A stretch of 64,000 nt of DNA from an uncultured Acetatifactor sp. (lineage in GTDB: Bacteria > Bacillota > Clostridia > Lachnospirales > Lachnospiraceae): the NCBI GenBank assembly GCA_947586055.1, contig CANPXL010000008.1, positions 36,354 through 100,353 on the forward strand, read 5' to 3'. The notes beneath the pieces were generated by a model that was not told the origin of the DNA, ran no database searches, and saw only the letters and a program-made list of their open reading frames with translations. A program made the position numbers and the translations under genes. How positions within the stretch are numbered: position 1 is the stretch's first letter; each line of letters opens with the position of its first letter. Shown here piece by piece: positions 46,663-55,141 of the stretch.

Positions 46663-48732
46663 ATGATGAATAAAAAATGGTTGGACGGGAAAAAATATAT
46701 AATATGTTTTTGGGGTTTTCTTGTGCTAAAGCTTATGCTGATGCTATTGTTTTCGTCTGATTACTCCAGAGAAGTATTTATTCCATTTGTAAATGTTTTC
46801 CTGAATGGAAAAAATCCATATGAATATTATTACTGCAATCATTTGCCGGGCTCTTTTCCATATATGCCGGTGATGCTTTTTGTTGAGTCAATAGGAGGGG
46901 CGATACTAAAAGTATTTTCCATAAAAAATTTGATTTTAACTAATTTTGTTTTCAAATTACCACTATTGATTTTTGATTATTTAGGATATTATTTTTTAAA
47001 AAAATTATCCGGTGGGAATAAATATATTTTGATTATATATATGTCGTCGCCGATAGTGCTTTATTCTACATATATGCATGGACAACTAGACATTATTCCT
47101 TCCACGTTACTGGTGATTTCCGTTTATTATTTAGTTAATTGGAAAAAAGCCAATAATTTAATCTTGTTTTCATTATATTTGGGTATGGCAGTAGGAGCGA
47201 AAACACATATTTTAGCTGTCATTCCCATATTGTTTTTTTACATTGTTAGAAAAAGGAACTATTTTGTGGCAGTCAAGGCATTGATGAGAGTGTTATTGAT
47301 CACCTTACTGATTACAATTCCTTTTTGGGGAAGCGGAATACTATATACAGTATTGCTAAACAAAGAGCAGACAGTATTATTCAATGTTAATATTAATTAT
47401 GGAACAGTGAGTGTAATTGTACCAATACTGGTTCTTATTATTATATATTTAAAAACTTATAAACTGAACTATTTTAATCGAGAATTATTAGTTTCAATGA
47501 TTGCGATGACATTCGCTATCTTTTTGATTTGCGTTCCGCCAAATGCAGGATGGTTTATGTGGATTGTTCCTTTTGCGGCATTGTATTTTGGGTATGCAAC
47601 GTCAGGCAACAAAAAGACTTTTGTAATATATATGTGTTTTAATATATCTTATTTAATATATGCGGTATTGTTAGCGTCAACTAATTATGTTGATTTGTAC
47701 TTTTTAAATATGAGTCTGCAAAATTTAAAAATTTTAAATACAGAACTTCGATGTGTTGTGTTTACAATAGTAGTCGCAACACTTGGGATGACTGTATATG
47801 ATATATATTCATTTGGAATTGCAAGTAACAGTTTGTATAAAAGAGGAAATATTCCTTTTGTTATTGGAATCTCAGGAGACAGTGGTACTGGAAAAAGTTA
47901 TTTAATGGGGGCAATCTGTAATCTCTTTGGAAATGAAAAAGATGTATTATTTATTGAAGGTGATGGGGATCACAAATGGGAGCGTGACGATGAGAAATGG
48001 GATCAGTTTACGGCGTTGGATCCACAGTCCAACTATTTATATAAACAGGCGAATGATATTAGAGCGCTGAAGCATGGTAAGTCTGTGATGCGTGTTGATT
48101 ATGACCACAGTATTGGCAAGTTTACAAAAGAGCACAAAATAAAGCCGAGAAAATTTATAGTTATAGGAGGCTTACATTCTCTTTTTCTTCCGCAAATGAG
48201 AAGAGAGTTAGATTTGAAAATCTATATGGATGCAGATGAGAAATTGAGAACATTTTGGAAACTTCAAAGAGATTCAAAAAACAGAGGACGTCAAAAGGAA
48301 GATATATTACGGCAAATAGCTATGCGGTTATCCGATGCGCAAAAATATATTTATCCGCAAAAAGATTACGCAGATATTGTTATTACATATTATGACACAA
48401 CGTTGAAAAATGCTCTTGAAGATGCTCATACATTAGAATTAAGTGTAAAGATAACGTTGGATATTAGCTTTGATGTTGATAGAATTTTGAGTGTTTTTCG
48501 AGAAGAGGGATTAGTACCTGAACATTATATTACGCAAGATTTTGACCGACAAGAAATTTTGTTTGAATCAAACAATATAAAAAAGGTAGAACTTGATTTT
48601 GCTAATATAGCTTCCGTCATTGTTCCTCAATATGAAGATTTGTTTACATATACACCTAAATGGAAGAAGGGTGTAGATGGGATTGTACAAATGTTTTTGC
48701 TAATGGAAATCAGCGAAAAAATGAAGGAGTAA
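46663..48732 (+). CDS. Fusion of a GT-C-like membrane domain with a uridine-kinase/PRK-like P-loop domain
   Basis: 689 residues. About residues 10-385 are membrane segments of GT-C type with the PYEYYYCNH outer loop and MHGQLDIIP, the place of the WGQxD motif in mannosyltransferase-like GT-C enzymes. The rest (about 395-689) is a cytoplasmic P-loop kinase: Walker A GDSGTGKS at 405-412, VIGGLHSLFLPQMR like the phosphoribulokinase/uridine kinase core, and an Arg-rich lid with RDSKNRGR. Fusing a membrane transferase to such a kinase is unusual. It could phosphorylate a sugar or polyol and pass it on, or the kinase fold could bind the donor. There is no frameshift and the joint is continuous. RBS AAAGGAAA. 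Confidence 0.78.
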   Translation: MMNKKWLDGKKYIICFWGFLVLKLMLMLLFSSDYSREVFIPFVNVFLNGKNPYEYYYCNHLPGSFPYMPVMLFVESIGGAILKVFSIKNLILTNFVFKLPLLIFDYLGYYFLKKLSGGNKYILIIYMSSPIVLYSTYMHGQLDIIPSTLLVISVYYLVNWKKANNLILFSLYLGMAVGAKTHILAVIPILFFYIVRKRNYFVAVKALMRVLLITLLITIPFWGSGILYTVLLNKEQTVLFNVNINYGTVSVIVPILVLIIIYLKTYKLNYFNRELLVSMIAMTFAIFLICVPPNAGWFMWIVPFAALYFGYATSGNKKTFVIYMCFNISYLIYAVLLASTNYVDLYFLNMSLQNLKILNTELRCVVFTIVVATLGMTVYDIYSFGIASNSLYKRGNIPFVIGISGDSGTGKSYLMGAICNLFGNEKDVLFIEGDGDHKWERDDEKWDQFTALDPQSNYLYKQANDIRALKHGKSVMRVDYDHSIGKFTKEHKIKPRKFIVIGGLHSLFLPQMRRELDLKIYMDADEKLRTFWKLQRDSKNRGRQKEDILRQIAMRLSDAQKYIYPQKDYADIVITYYDTTLKNALEDAHTLELSVKITLDISFDVDRILSVFREEGLVPEHYITQDFDRQEILFESNNIKKVELDFANIASVIVPQYEDLFTYTPKWKKGVDGIVQMFLLMEISEKMKE

Positions 48733-48738
48733 AACAAT

Positions 48739-49410
48739 TTGATAAAATTAGTCATTTTTGATTTGGATGGGACAGTTTACGATTATAAATATTGTAATGA
48801 AATTGCAGAGAGAAAAGTATATGCTTATATGGCAGATGCTTTTAATATGTCAGAAATAGATGCCTCAAATGTATATGTTAGAGCCAGAACAGTAACAAAG
48901 GCACAAACGGGTAATGTTGCTTCATCTCATAACCGAATGCTTTATATGCAGCATGTATGCGAGATCATTGGAGTTAATCCTATCATATACGCAAGAAAAC
49001 TATATCATATTTACTGGGACTCAATGCTTGAAAATATGGTGATAAATGATAATGTATATCGTGCAATGAACTGGCTAAAGCAAAAAAAAATGAAGATTGC
49101 AATATTATCTGATTTGACAGCATATATTCAATTTTGCAAGCTCGAGAAACTCGAAATTGGAAATTATATAGACTGCGTGGTTACAAGTGAAGAAGTGGGC
49201 AAAGAAAAACCGGATCTCATTATGTTTGAGACAGCTTTGAGTAAATGTATGTGCAGAGCCTCTGAGAGCATAATGGTCGGAGACAGTTATGACCGAGATA
49301 TAGCCGGTGCAATCGCTTGTGGATGCAAGGCAATTTTATATCGCAAAGATACCGATTTAGTCAGTGAAATAGAGAAAATATGCGAGGGAAATTTCGATGA
49401 GAATGAATGA
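48739..49410 (+). CDS. HAD-family phosphatase
   Basis: 223 residues. Motif I is FDLDGT (D8, D10), motif II ILSDLT, the Lys is in EEVGKEKPD and motif IV is VGDSYDRDIAGA; a helical cap lies between residues 15 and 85. A typical soluble HAD phosphatase, probably removing phosphate from a sugar or polyol phosphate in the pathway of the neighbouring kinase-like and nucleotidyltransferase genes. TTG start at 48739 after AAGGAGT. It overlaps the next gene by 14 bases. Confidence 0.88.
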   Translation: MIKLVIFDLDGTVYDYKYCNEIAERKVYAYMADAFNMSEIDASNVYVRARTVTKAQTGNVASSHNRMLYMQHVCEIIGVNPIIYARKLYHIYWDSMLENMVINDNVYRAMNWLKQKKMKIAILSDLTAYIQFCKLEKLEIGNYIDCVVTSEEVGKEKPDLIMFETALSKCMCRASESIMVGDSYDRDIAGAIACGCKAILYRKDTDLVSEIEKICEGNFDENE

Positions 49411-50551
49411 AGATAATATTATAGTTAGAAAGGAATGTGTTTTGTGCGGAAGTACGAATTTGGAAAAACTTTATGAATTTAAAGATTTTCCGGTAAACCA
49501 AAATACAACTTATTCTAGCCGCGAAAATGATATTTTGCTTGACCTTGAATACGACATATGTAAAGAATCAGGAATGGTTCAGGTAAAAAAATTAGTTCCT
49601 GAAGATATATTGTACAATGGGGAGCATTCGAGAAGTATAGGAAGTATCTGGCAAAATCATCATAAAGCGTTTGCGAAGTTTATTGCAATATTTCATCCCA
49701 ACAGTATTTTTGAGATCGGTGGCGGTGCCGGATACTTGGAAAAAAACTATAACGAATATCAAAATCCGAAAATCAAGTGGGTTATATTAGAACCCAACCC
49801 CGACCCGGTAGATGGATGTTCCGCACATTATGAAGTGGGATTTTTTGATCAAAATTATAATATTAAGACGGAATTCGATACAGTTATTTTTTCACATTTG
49901 TTTGAGCATATTTATAGACCGGATGTGTTTATGGCCAGTCTTGCATCAAAAATGAGAATGAATAATAAGCTTATATTTTCTGTGCCGGATATGCAGGCGA
50001 TGTTGAAAAATATGCAAACCAACACGCTTAATTTTGAACATACATTTTACTTGGCGGAACCATATGTAGATTATCTGGTAACAAAAAATGGTTTTCAGAT
50101 TATAAAAAAGGAATATTATCAACAGCATAGCATTTTTTATTCTTGCGAAAGAAAAGAAGACGTAGACGTTATAAAATTACCAAACAATCTGTACGACATA
50201 AATAAGGAATTGATTCAAAAATTTATTTACAATTATCAAAAATTTGCTGAAGTGGTTAATGATAAGATGCAAGGGGTGTCAGGACGAAAAGTATATTTAT
50301 TTGGAGGGCATTTATTTTCGCAGTTTTTGCTCGCATTTGGCATACATGAAAGTAAGATTGAAGCTATATTAGATAATGACGCCAAAAAATGGGGAAAAAG
50401 GCTGCAAGGTTGTGGGTTGATATGCGAATCACCGCATATTTTGGCGGGGCAATCTTGTCCGATAGTTATTATACGAGCAGGAACTTATCAAGATGAGATT
50501 AAGAAAGATATTCTGGAAAATATAAATCCAAGCACTGAATTTTGGGAGTAA
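49397..50551 (+). CDS. Class I SAM-methyltransferase with N-terminal zinc-binding domain
   Basis: 384 residues in three parts: an N-terminal zinc-binding stretch CVLCGSTNLEKLYEF with the following DFPVNQN, a SAM domain with IFEIGGGAGYLEKN near 105 and VIFSHLFEHIYRPDVF, and a C-terminal Rossmann-like domain with VYLFGGHLFSQFLL and LDNDAKKWGKRL. This is the architecture of sugar C-methyltransferases (TylC3-like, Methyltransf_13/14) that methylate keto-sugars. Only two of the four cysteines of the usual zinc site are obvious near the start. A keto-sugar substrate would fit the aldolase and nucleotidyltransferases nearby. Confidence 0.82.
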   Translation: MRMNEDNIIVRKECVLCGSTNLEKLYEFKDFPVNQNTTYSSRENDILLDLEYDICKESGMVQVKKLVPEDILYNGEHSRSIGSIWQNHHKAFAKFIAIFHPNSIFEIGGGAGYLEKNYNEYQNPKIKWVILEPNPDPVDGCSAHYEVGFFDQNYNIKTEFDTVIFSHLFEHIYRPDVFMASLASKMRMNNKLIFSVPDMQAMLKNMQTNTLNFEHTFYLAEPYVDYLVTKNGFQIIKKEYYQQHSIFYSCERKEDVDVIKLPNNLYDINKELIQKFIYNYQKFAEVVNDKMQGVSGRKVYLFGGHLFSQFLLAFGIHESKIEAILDNDAKKWGKRLQGCGLICESPHILAGQSCPIVIIRAGTYQDEIKKDILENINPSTEFWE

Positions 50552-50554
50552 AAA

Positions 50555-51289
50555 ATGACTTATTTATCTATTGTAATTCCTTGCTATAATGAACAAGAAA
50601 GTTTGCCTGAACTAATTAATAAAATTGCTTATATTCAAGAATATAAAGATATTGAATTTGTATTAGTTGATAACGGGTCAACAGACCAATCTCATGAAAT
50701 AATTTCTAAAGCATGTACTGAATATTCTAATATGCGCTTGGTTACTGTGATAAAAAATCAAGGTTATGGCTATGGGATTAAAAAAGGTGTAAAACATTGC
50801 CAAGGATGTTTTGTGGGCTGGACACATGCGGATTCTCAGGTGGATCCAACGGAAGTGCTGACCGCATATCAGTGGCTTAAAAAGAACTGCTTTACGCAGG
50901 ATGTTTTTGTAAAAGGTATACGGGAAAAAAAGAATCGAACAATAGCAGAACGCTTATTAACAAACATAATGGGTAAGTGGTCGTCTCATATGCTGGGGGT
51001 GAAAATGGTTGATATAAACGGACAGCCCAATATTTACCCGGTCGGTTTTAAAGATGTGATTTTACGAGCTCCTAATGACGTTATGATAGAAACTTATTGC
51101 TACTATAAGGCCTTAAAATTGGGCTTAATAGAAAAAAGATTTAAAGTGCAGTTTGGAAAACGCAAGTATGGAAAATCTCGATTGCTATGTGGATTGAGCG
51201 CAAGAATAAGAACAATAAAACGCACCATGACGTTTGTGAAAGCATTAAGAGTGGAAAGTGAGAAAAATGAGGCATCGGATGCTGTTTGA
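50555..51289 (+). CDS. GT2 family glycosyltransferase
   Basis: 244 residues, GT-A fold of the DPM1-like group without a membrane tail. It opens LSIVIPCYNEQESLPELI; LVDNGSTDQS and the metal site near VGWTHADSQVDP are present; the SRL stretch at the end (RKYGKSRL) is typical of acceptor binding in this group. The gene is separated from the methyltransferase by three bases. It likely makes a lipid-linked or glycan-linked product of the unusual sugar, but this is not shown by sequence. Confidence 0.84.
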   Translation: MTYLSIVIPCYNEQESLPELINKIAYIQEYKDIEFVLVDNGSTDQSHEIISKACTEYSNMRLVTVIKNQGYGYGIKKGVKHCQGCFVGWTHADSQVDPTEVLTAYQWLKKNCFTQDVFVKGIREKKNRTIAERLLTNIMGKWSSHMLGVKMVDINGQPNIYPVGFKDVILRAPNDVMIETYCYYKALKLGLIEKRFKVQFGKRKYGKSRLLCGLSARIRTIKRTMTFVKALRVESEKNEASDAV

Positions 51290-51323
51290 TTACATTTTGT
51301 ACTTTTGAGAGGAATACATAATA

Positions 51324-52355
51324 ATGAAAGGTTTTGAAAGAATATCAAAATATGCAGGCATGCGGGAAGATTTGGTGCAGGGCGGCGGCGGTAATTCTTC
51401 CTGTAAAATATCGGATCGAAAGATGGCAATTAAGGCATCGGGTTTTCAATTGGCAGATATTTCCGAGAAGGAAGGTTATGCATTAGTAGATCCACAGGTG
51501 ATCAAGAGTGCATTTTCAGGAGTGGGTAATTTTGAAGACTTGTCAGAAGAACAAGGGCGTTTATTATTGCAGAAAGCACAGATAGAAGGCCCAAAACCTT
51601 CTATTGAAACATTTTTGCATGCAGTATCAGGTAAATATACGCTGCATACGCATCCAATTGTAGTGAATGCTTTAACATGCCGCAAAGGGGGAATGGAAGT
51701 TCTGGGAGCATTATTCCCTCAGGCACTTCTTGTCCCCTATGCCACGCCCGGAGCCGAATTGGCGAAGGCATATTTTAGAGCTTATATAAAGAGGGATGAT
51801 AAAAACTTTATCCCTGAAATAGTTTTTCTGCAAAATCATGGTTTGGTTGTTTCAGCGGATTCAGCAGATGCTGTTATAGAAAAAAATGAAAAGGTTCTTA
51901 CAAAAATTGAACAATATTTAAATATTGACTTTGGATACTATCATGCTGTAACCGAAATATGGAAATTATTTGAGGATAAGATTGTTTGGCTTGTAACTGA
52001 TAAAAATGTGATGGAATTTTATAAGGAGAGTCATCAAATATGGAATCATACATTTTGCCCGGACTGTGTTGTCTTTTTAGGGAAAAAATGTTTGAGACTG
52101 CCGAAAGTTCCGACAAAAGAAAACGTAAATGAATTTTGTGCCTCGTACGGCTGTCCGGTCATGGTAAGTTATGGGGAAAATTTATATATTGTAGCGGATA
52201 GTGTGAAAAAGGCACTGGAAATTCAGAGTGTAATGAGTTTCAGCGCTCAGGTAATGCAAATCAATCAGGGCTGTGAATGTGTTTTGCTGACGGAGGAGGA
52301 ACAGAACTTTTTGTTAAACTGGGAGGCTGAAAAATACCGAAAAGCAATGAACTAA
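51324..52355 (+). CDS. Class II aldolase/adducin-family protein
   Basis: 343 residues. The zinc ligands are H108 and H110 in LHTHPIV and H172 in QNHGLVVS, with E95 as catalytic acid-base in PSIET. GGGGNSSCKIS near the N-terminus is the phosphate-binding Gly/Ser segment. The aldolase domain covers about residues 5-220, and about 110 extra residues follow, an extension seen in some larger members. It could cleave or make a bond in a sugar phosphate (for example with dihydroxyacetone-type or lactaldehyde-type units), or act as a decarboxylase or epimerase. It is out of place in an ordinary capsule locus. RBS GAGAGGAATAC. Confidence 0.82.
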   Translation: MKGFERISKYAGMREDLVQGGGGNSSCKISDRKMAIKASGFQLADISEKEGYALVDPQVIKSAFSGVGNFEDLSEEQGRLLLQKAQIEGPKPSIETFLHAVSGKYTLHTHPIVVNALTCRKGGMEVLGALFPQALLVPYATPGAELAKAYFRAYIKRDDKNFIPEIVFLQNHGLVVSADSADAVIEKNEKVLTKIEQYLNIDFGYYHAVTEIWKLFEDKIVWLVTDKNVMEFYKESHQIWNHTFCPDCVVFLGKKCLRLPKVPTKENVNEFCASYGCPVMVSYGENLYIVADSVKKALEIQSVMSFSAQVMQINQGCECVLLTEEEQNFLLNWEAEKYRKAMN

Positions 52356-52376
52356 AATATATGTGGAGGAATTGAT

Positions 52377-52979
52377 ATGGAATATATAGCGCATAGAATT
52401 AACACTCTGGCGGAGTTAAGGAACTTGCCGCGGGAATATGGTGTGGAATTGGACCTGCGAGATGATTTGGACGGCCGAATTTATATTGCGCATAATCCGT
52501 TTGAGAAAGGCGAGGACTTTGAAGAATATATTAAGGAATACCGTCATGGAACTATGATTTTAAATGTTAAGAGTGAGAGAATAGAATATAAACTTCAAGA
52601 GATTCTTAAGAAATACTATATTGAGAATTATTTTTTTTTAGACAGTACTTTTCCTATGATTTATGCTTTGTCAGGTCAGGGAGAAAAAAATATTGCGCTG
52701 CGTTTGTCAGAGTTTGAAGGAATGGATACTATTAGAAACATGGCAGGTAAGGTAAACTGGGTATGGATAGATTGTTTTACCAAAATCCCAATTGGGAAGA
52801 AGGAATATAAGGAATTAAAGGATTTGGGCTATAAACTTTGTTTTGTGTCTCCGGAGCTGGAAGGAAGGGAAGCTGATTTGGCAGATTATGCGGATTTTCT
52901 GATGCAAAATGATCTTCAAGTGGACGCGGTTTGCACAAAAGAGTATAATATCATTAAGTGGGAAGAAGCTTTGCGTTAG
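52377..52979 (+). CDS. GDPD-like phosphodiesterase-fold protein
   Basis: 200 residues with the pattern of glycerophosphodiester phosphodiesterases: HR at 6-7, ELD at 24-26 and AHNP with the second His at 39, all at the ends of early strands of a TIM barrel; later LNVKSE and FFLDST fit strands of the barrel. The protein is shorter than usual (about 230-300) and lacks a signal peptide, so it acts in the cytoplasm. It may cleave or form a phosphodiester in the unusual pathway of this block, or have lost activity. RBS TGGAGGAATTG. Confidence 0.75.
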   Translation: MEYIAHRINTLAELRNLPREYGVELDLRDDLDGRIYIAHNPFEKGEDFEEYIKEYRHGTMILNVKSERIEYKLQEILKKYYIENYFFLDSTFPMIYALSGQGEKNIALRLSEFEGMDTIRNMAGKVNWVWIDCFTKIPIGKKEYKELKDLGYKLCFVSPELEGREADLADYADFLMQNDLQVDAVCTKEYNIIKWEEALR

Positions 52980-53019
52980 TATTTTGCAGTAATATTGTCC
53001 TACAAAAGGAGGAGAAGTT

Positions 53020-53976
53020 TTGAAACTGATTATTCAAATCCCATGTTATAATGAAGCAGATACGCTAAAAATTGCGTTGGACGAGCTGCCCAGACAGGTA
53101 CAGGGAATAGACAAAATAGAATACCTCATTATAAATGACGGCAGCCAGGATTCTACCGTGCAGGTGGCACGTGATTGGGGAGTTGACTATATTGTCAGTT
53201 TTAAACAAAACAAGGGTCTGGCAAAAGGATTTTTGGCAGGAATTGATGCGTGTCTGAGAAATGGAGCCGACATTATTGTCAATACAGATGCGGATAATCA
53301 GTACTGTGCGGATGACATTGAAGAACTTGTTCGACCTATTTTGGAGGGGAAATATGACATTGTAATAGGCCAGCGGCCGATAGATGCTACAGCTCATTTT
53401 TCTTTTGTAAAGAAAAAACTGCAGCACATCGGCTCATGGGTGGTGAGAAAAGCTTCCCACACAGATATTCCGGATGCCCCAAGCGGCTTTCGTGCCTATT
53501 CCCGAGAAGCTGCTATGAGACTGAATGTGATTAATGAGTATACTTATACGCTGGAAACAATTATTCAGGCAGGGCGAGAAAAAATTGCAATGACGTCTGT
53601 GCCGGTCAGAACGAATGAGGAACTCAGAAAATCTCGATTGTTTCACAGCATGTTTGGATATGTAAAGAAATCTGTAGGAACAATTTTGCGTGCATTTATT
53701 ATGTATAAGCCGCTGCGATTTTTTACCATTGTGGGATTGATACCGTTTACGGGTGGGATTATACTGGGTATCCGGTTCCTGATCTTCTATTTTACGGAGT
53801 CAGGGGGGGCGGGACATGTACAGTCGTTGATTTTAGCGGCAGTTCTCATGTTGATTGGATGGCAGACAATTGTTATTGGTCTGCAGGCTGACATTATAGC
53901 GGCAAACAGAAAACTGTTGCAGGATATTCAATATAGAATAAAAAAGATAGAATACAGAGGTGACCAAAATGAATAG
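53020..53976 (+). CDS. Membrane-anchored GT2 glycosyltransferase (DPM1-like)
   Basis: 318 residues: GT-A domain opening LIIQIPCYNEADTL, metal site in NTDADNQY, and two C-terminal membrane segments at about 230-255 and 268-290. These enzymes usually attach a sugar to undecaprenyl phosphate. The start is TTG 53020 with GGAGGAG upstream. A run of seven G at 53803-53809 in the loop between the last two membrane segments is in frame; a slip would remove the last helix. The GtrA-like protein at 54589 could flip its lipid-linked product. Confidence 0.86.
   Translation: MKLIIQIPCYNEADTLKIALDELPRQVQGIDKIEYLIINDGSQDSTVQVARDWGVDYIVSFKQNKGLAKGFLAGIDACLRNGADIIVNTDADNQYCADDIEELVRPILEGKYDIVIGQRPIDATAHFSFVKKKLQHIGSWVVRKASHTDIPDAPSGFRAYSREAAMRLNVINEYTYTLETIIQAGREKIAMTSVPVRTNEELRKSRLFHSMFGYVKKSVGTILRAFIMYKPLRFFTIVGLIPFTGGIILGIRFLIFYFTESGGAGHVQSLILAAVLMLIGWQTIVIGLQADIIAANRKLLQDIQYRIKKIEYRGDQNE
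53803..53809 (+). repeat. Poly-G tract (G7), in frame, in a membrane GT2 gene
   Basis: Encodes Gly-Gly in ESGGAGH. In frame as given. Confidence 0.9.
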
Positions 53977-54581
53977 TAGGATTGTCCAGCCTGAGGGAAA
54001 TTTTTATGATAAGTATCATTCCAAAAATCCAATTGTACAGTGGATGATGAAAAATTATTTTAAAAGCCTTGATGATATGCTGATCAGAATAGGAAAAGTG
54101 AAGAATATTTTGGAGGCGGGCTGCGGAGAAGGAGAAGTGATTAATTTTATAGGTCTAAAACAGGGGGAAGAATGCGCTCTGGAGGCATTTGATATCTCGG
54201 AAAAGGTAATTCGGCAGGCATCTCTTCAATTCCCGAAAGTTAAGTTTAAACAGGGCGATATATATAATATGTCTTCGGGGGGGGTACGATCTGGTGGTTT
54301 GCTGCGAGGTATTGGAACATTTAGAGGATCCGATGAGAGCCTTGCAGGAGCTGAAGCGTGTCTCCGATAGGTTTATACTTTTGAGTGTGCCGAGGGAACC
54401 CATATGGAGATGCTTAAATATATTGCGAGGGAAATATTTAAGATGCTGGGGCAATACTCCGGGACATGTACAACATTGGAATAGAAAAAGATTTATTGAT
54501 TTATGTGCAGATGATCAATGGCGGGTGGCGCAATGGAAATGTCCGATGCCATGGACAATGGTTTTACTGGAAAGAGAGTAA
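53969..54581 (+). pseudogene. SAM-methyltransferase gene, frameshifted in a G8 tract (possibly phase-OFF)
   Basis: The first part from ATG 53969 (AGAGG eight bases upstream) carries motif I ILEAGCGEGEV and then stops at 54370 after a nonsense tail. The second part is in another frame to 54581. Removing one G from the eight at 54277-54284 joins them as SSGGYDLVVCCEVLEHLEDP, which is the normal post-motif-II stretch, and gives 203 residues. Note that the error is an extra base here, whereas the other two broken genes lack one. Target probably a sugar of the same block. Confidence 0.87.
54277..54284 (+). repeat. Poly-G tract (G8), out of frame, in a methyltransferase gene
   Basis: Seven G restore the frame; eight are present. 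The longest G run in the AT-rich set. Confidence 0.9.
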
Positions 54582-54588
54582 ATGAAAG

Positions 54589-54996
54589 TTGAATAAAAGA
54601 AGAGAGATGATCCAATACATTATATGGGGCGTTTTGAGTATGGCTTTAAATGTGGGATTGTTTCAGTTATTGATTTTGGCGGGTGTGGAATATAAAAGTT
54701 CAGAAGTAATTACTTTGCTTATAGTGAAAATATTTGTATATATTACAAATAAATTTTTTGTTTTTAAGACCGCTTGTAAAAGCATAAAAGAACTGCTGCG
54801 GGAATTTCTGTCATTTGTGTTTGCACGAGGGGCTACCATGATACTGGATTTTATGGGGATAGTGGTTTTAGTGGAGATATGTAATATCGGCAAATTTATC
54901 AGTAAGTGTATCATGGCTGTAATAGTAGTGATAATAAATTATATCGTAAGTAAGAAGTTTGTATTTAATAATTCTGACAGCAACAAAATGAGATGA
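54589..54996 (+). CDS. GtrA-family membrane protein
   Basis: 135 residues with four membrane segments. N-terminal REMIQYIIWGVLSMALNVG and FVYITNKFFVFK are characteristic of GtrA. GtrA proteins are thought to flip undecaprenyl-phosphate sugars made by GtrB-like transferases; the GT2 at 53020 is the obvious partner. Start TTG 54589 keeps the basic N-terminus; ATG 54607 is an alternative. It is the last polysaccharide-type gene before the methyltransferase cassette at 55142. Confidence 0.82.
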   Translation: MNKRREMIQYIIWGVLSMALNVGLFQLLILAGVEYKSSEVITLLIVKIFVYITNKFFVFKTACKSIKELLREFLSFVFARGATMILDFMGIVVLVEICNIGKFISKCIMAVIVVIINYIVSKKFVFNNSDSNKMR

Positions 54997-55010
54997 CAGC
55001 ATGCTGAAAA

Positions 55011-55040
55011 TTGATGAATAACTGTTATGATGTGTATAAA
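55011..55040 (+). promoter_or_regulatory. Possible promoter for the methyltransferase/ATPase cassette
   Basis: TTGATG at 55011-55016 and TATAAA at 55035-55040, 18-base spacer, in the 145-base gap upstream of 55142. Confidence 0.42.
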
Positions 55041-55141
55041 GATACTGCTGCCTTAATTATGGAATCCTGTTTTGTTACGCAAAATCGTGTGAGTGACCCG
55101 TATATTAATGATTACGCGCAGAGAAAAAGGATATAATTACA

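Noticed and set aside
52377..52979. True glycerophosphodiester phosphodiesterase for phospholipid breakdown
   Set aside because: Short, without signal peptide and inside a glycan block; only the fold-level call is kept.
20193..54996. Gly-Gly codons alone explaining the poly-G tracts
   Set aside because: Gly in this AT-rich set is mostly GGA or GGT elsewhere, so repeated GGGGGG with flanking G is not the default codon choice, and three tracts coincide with frameshifts.
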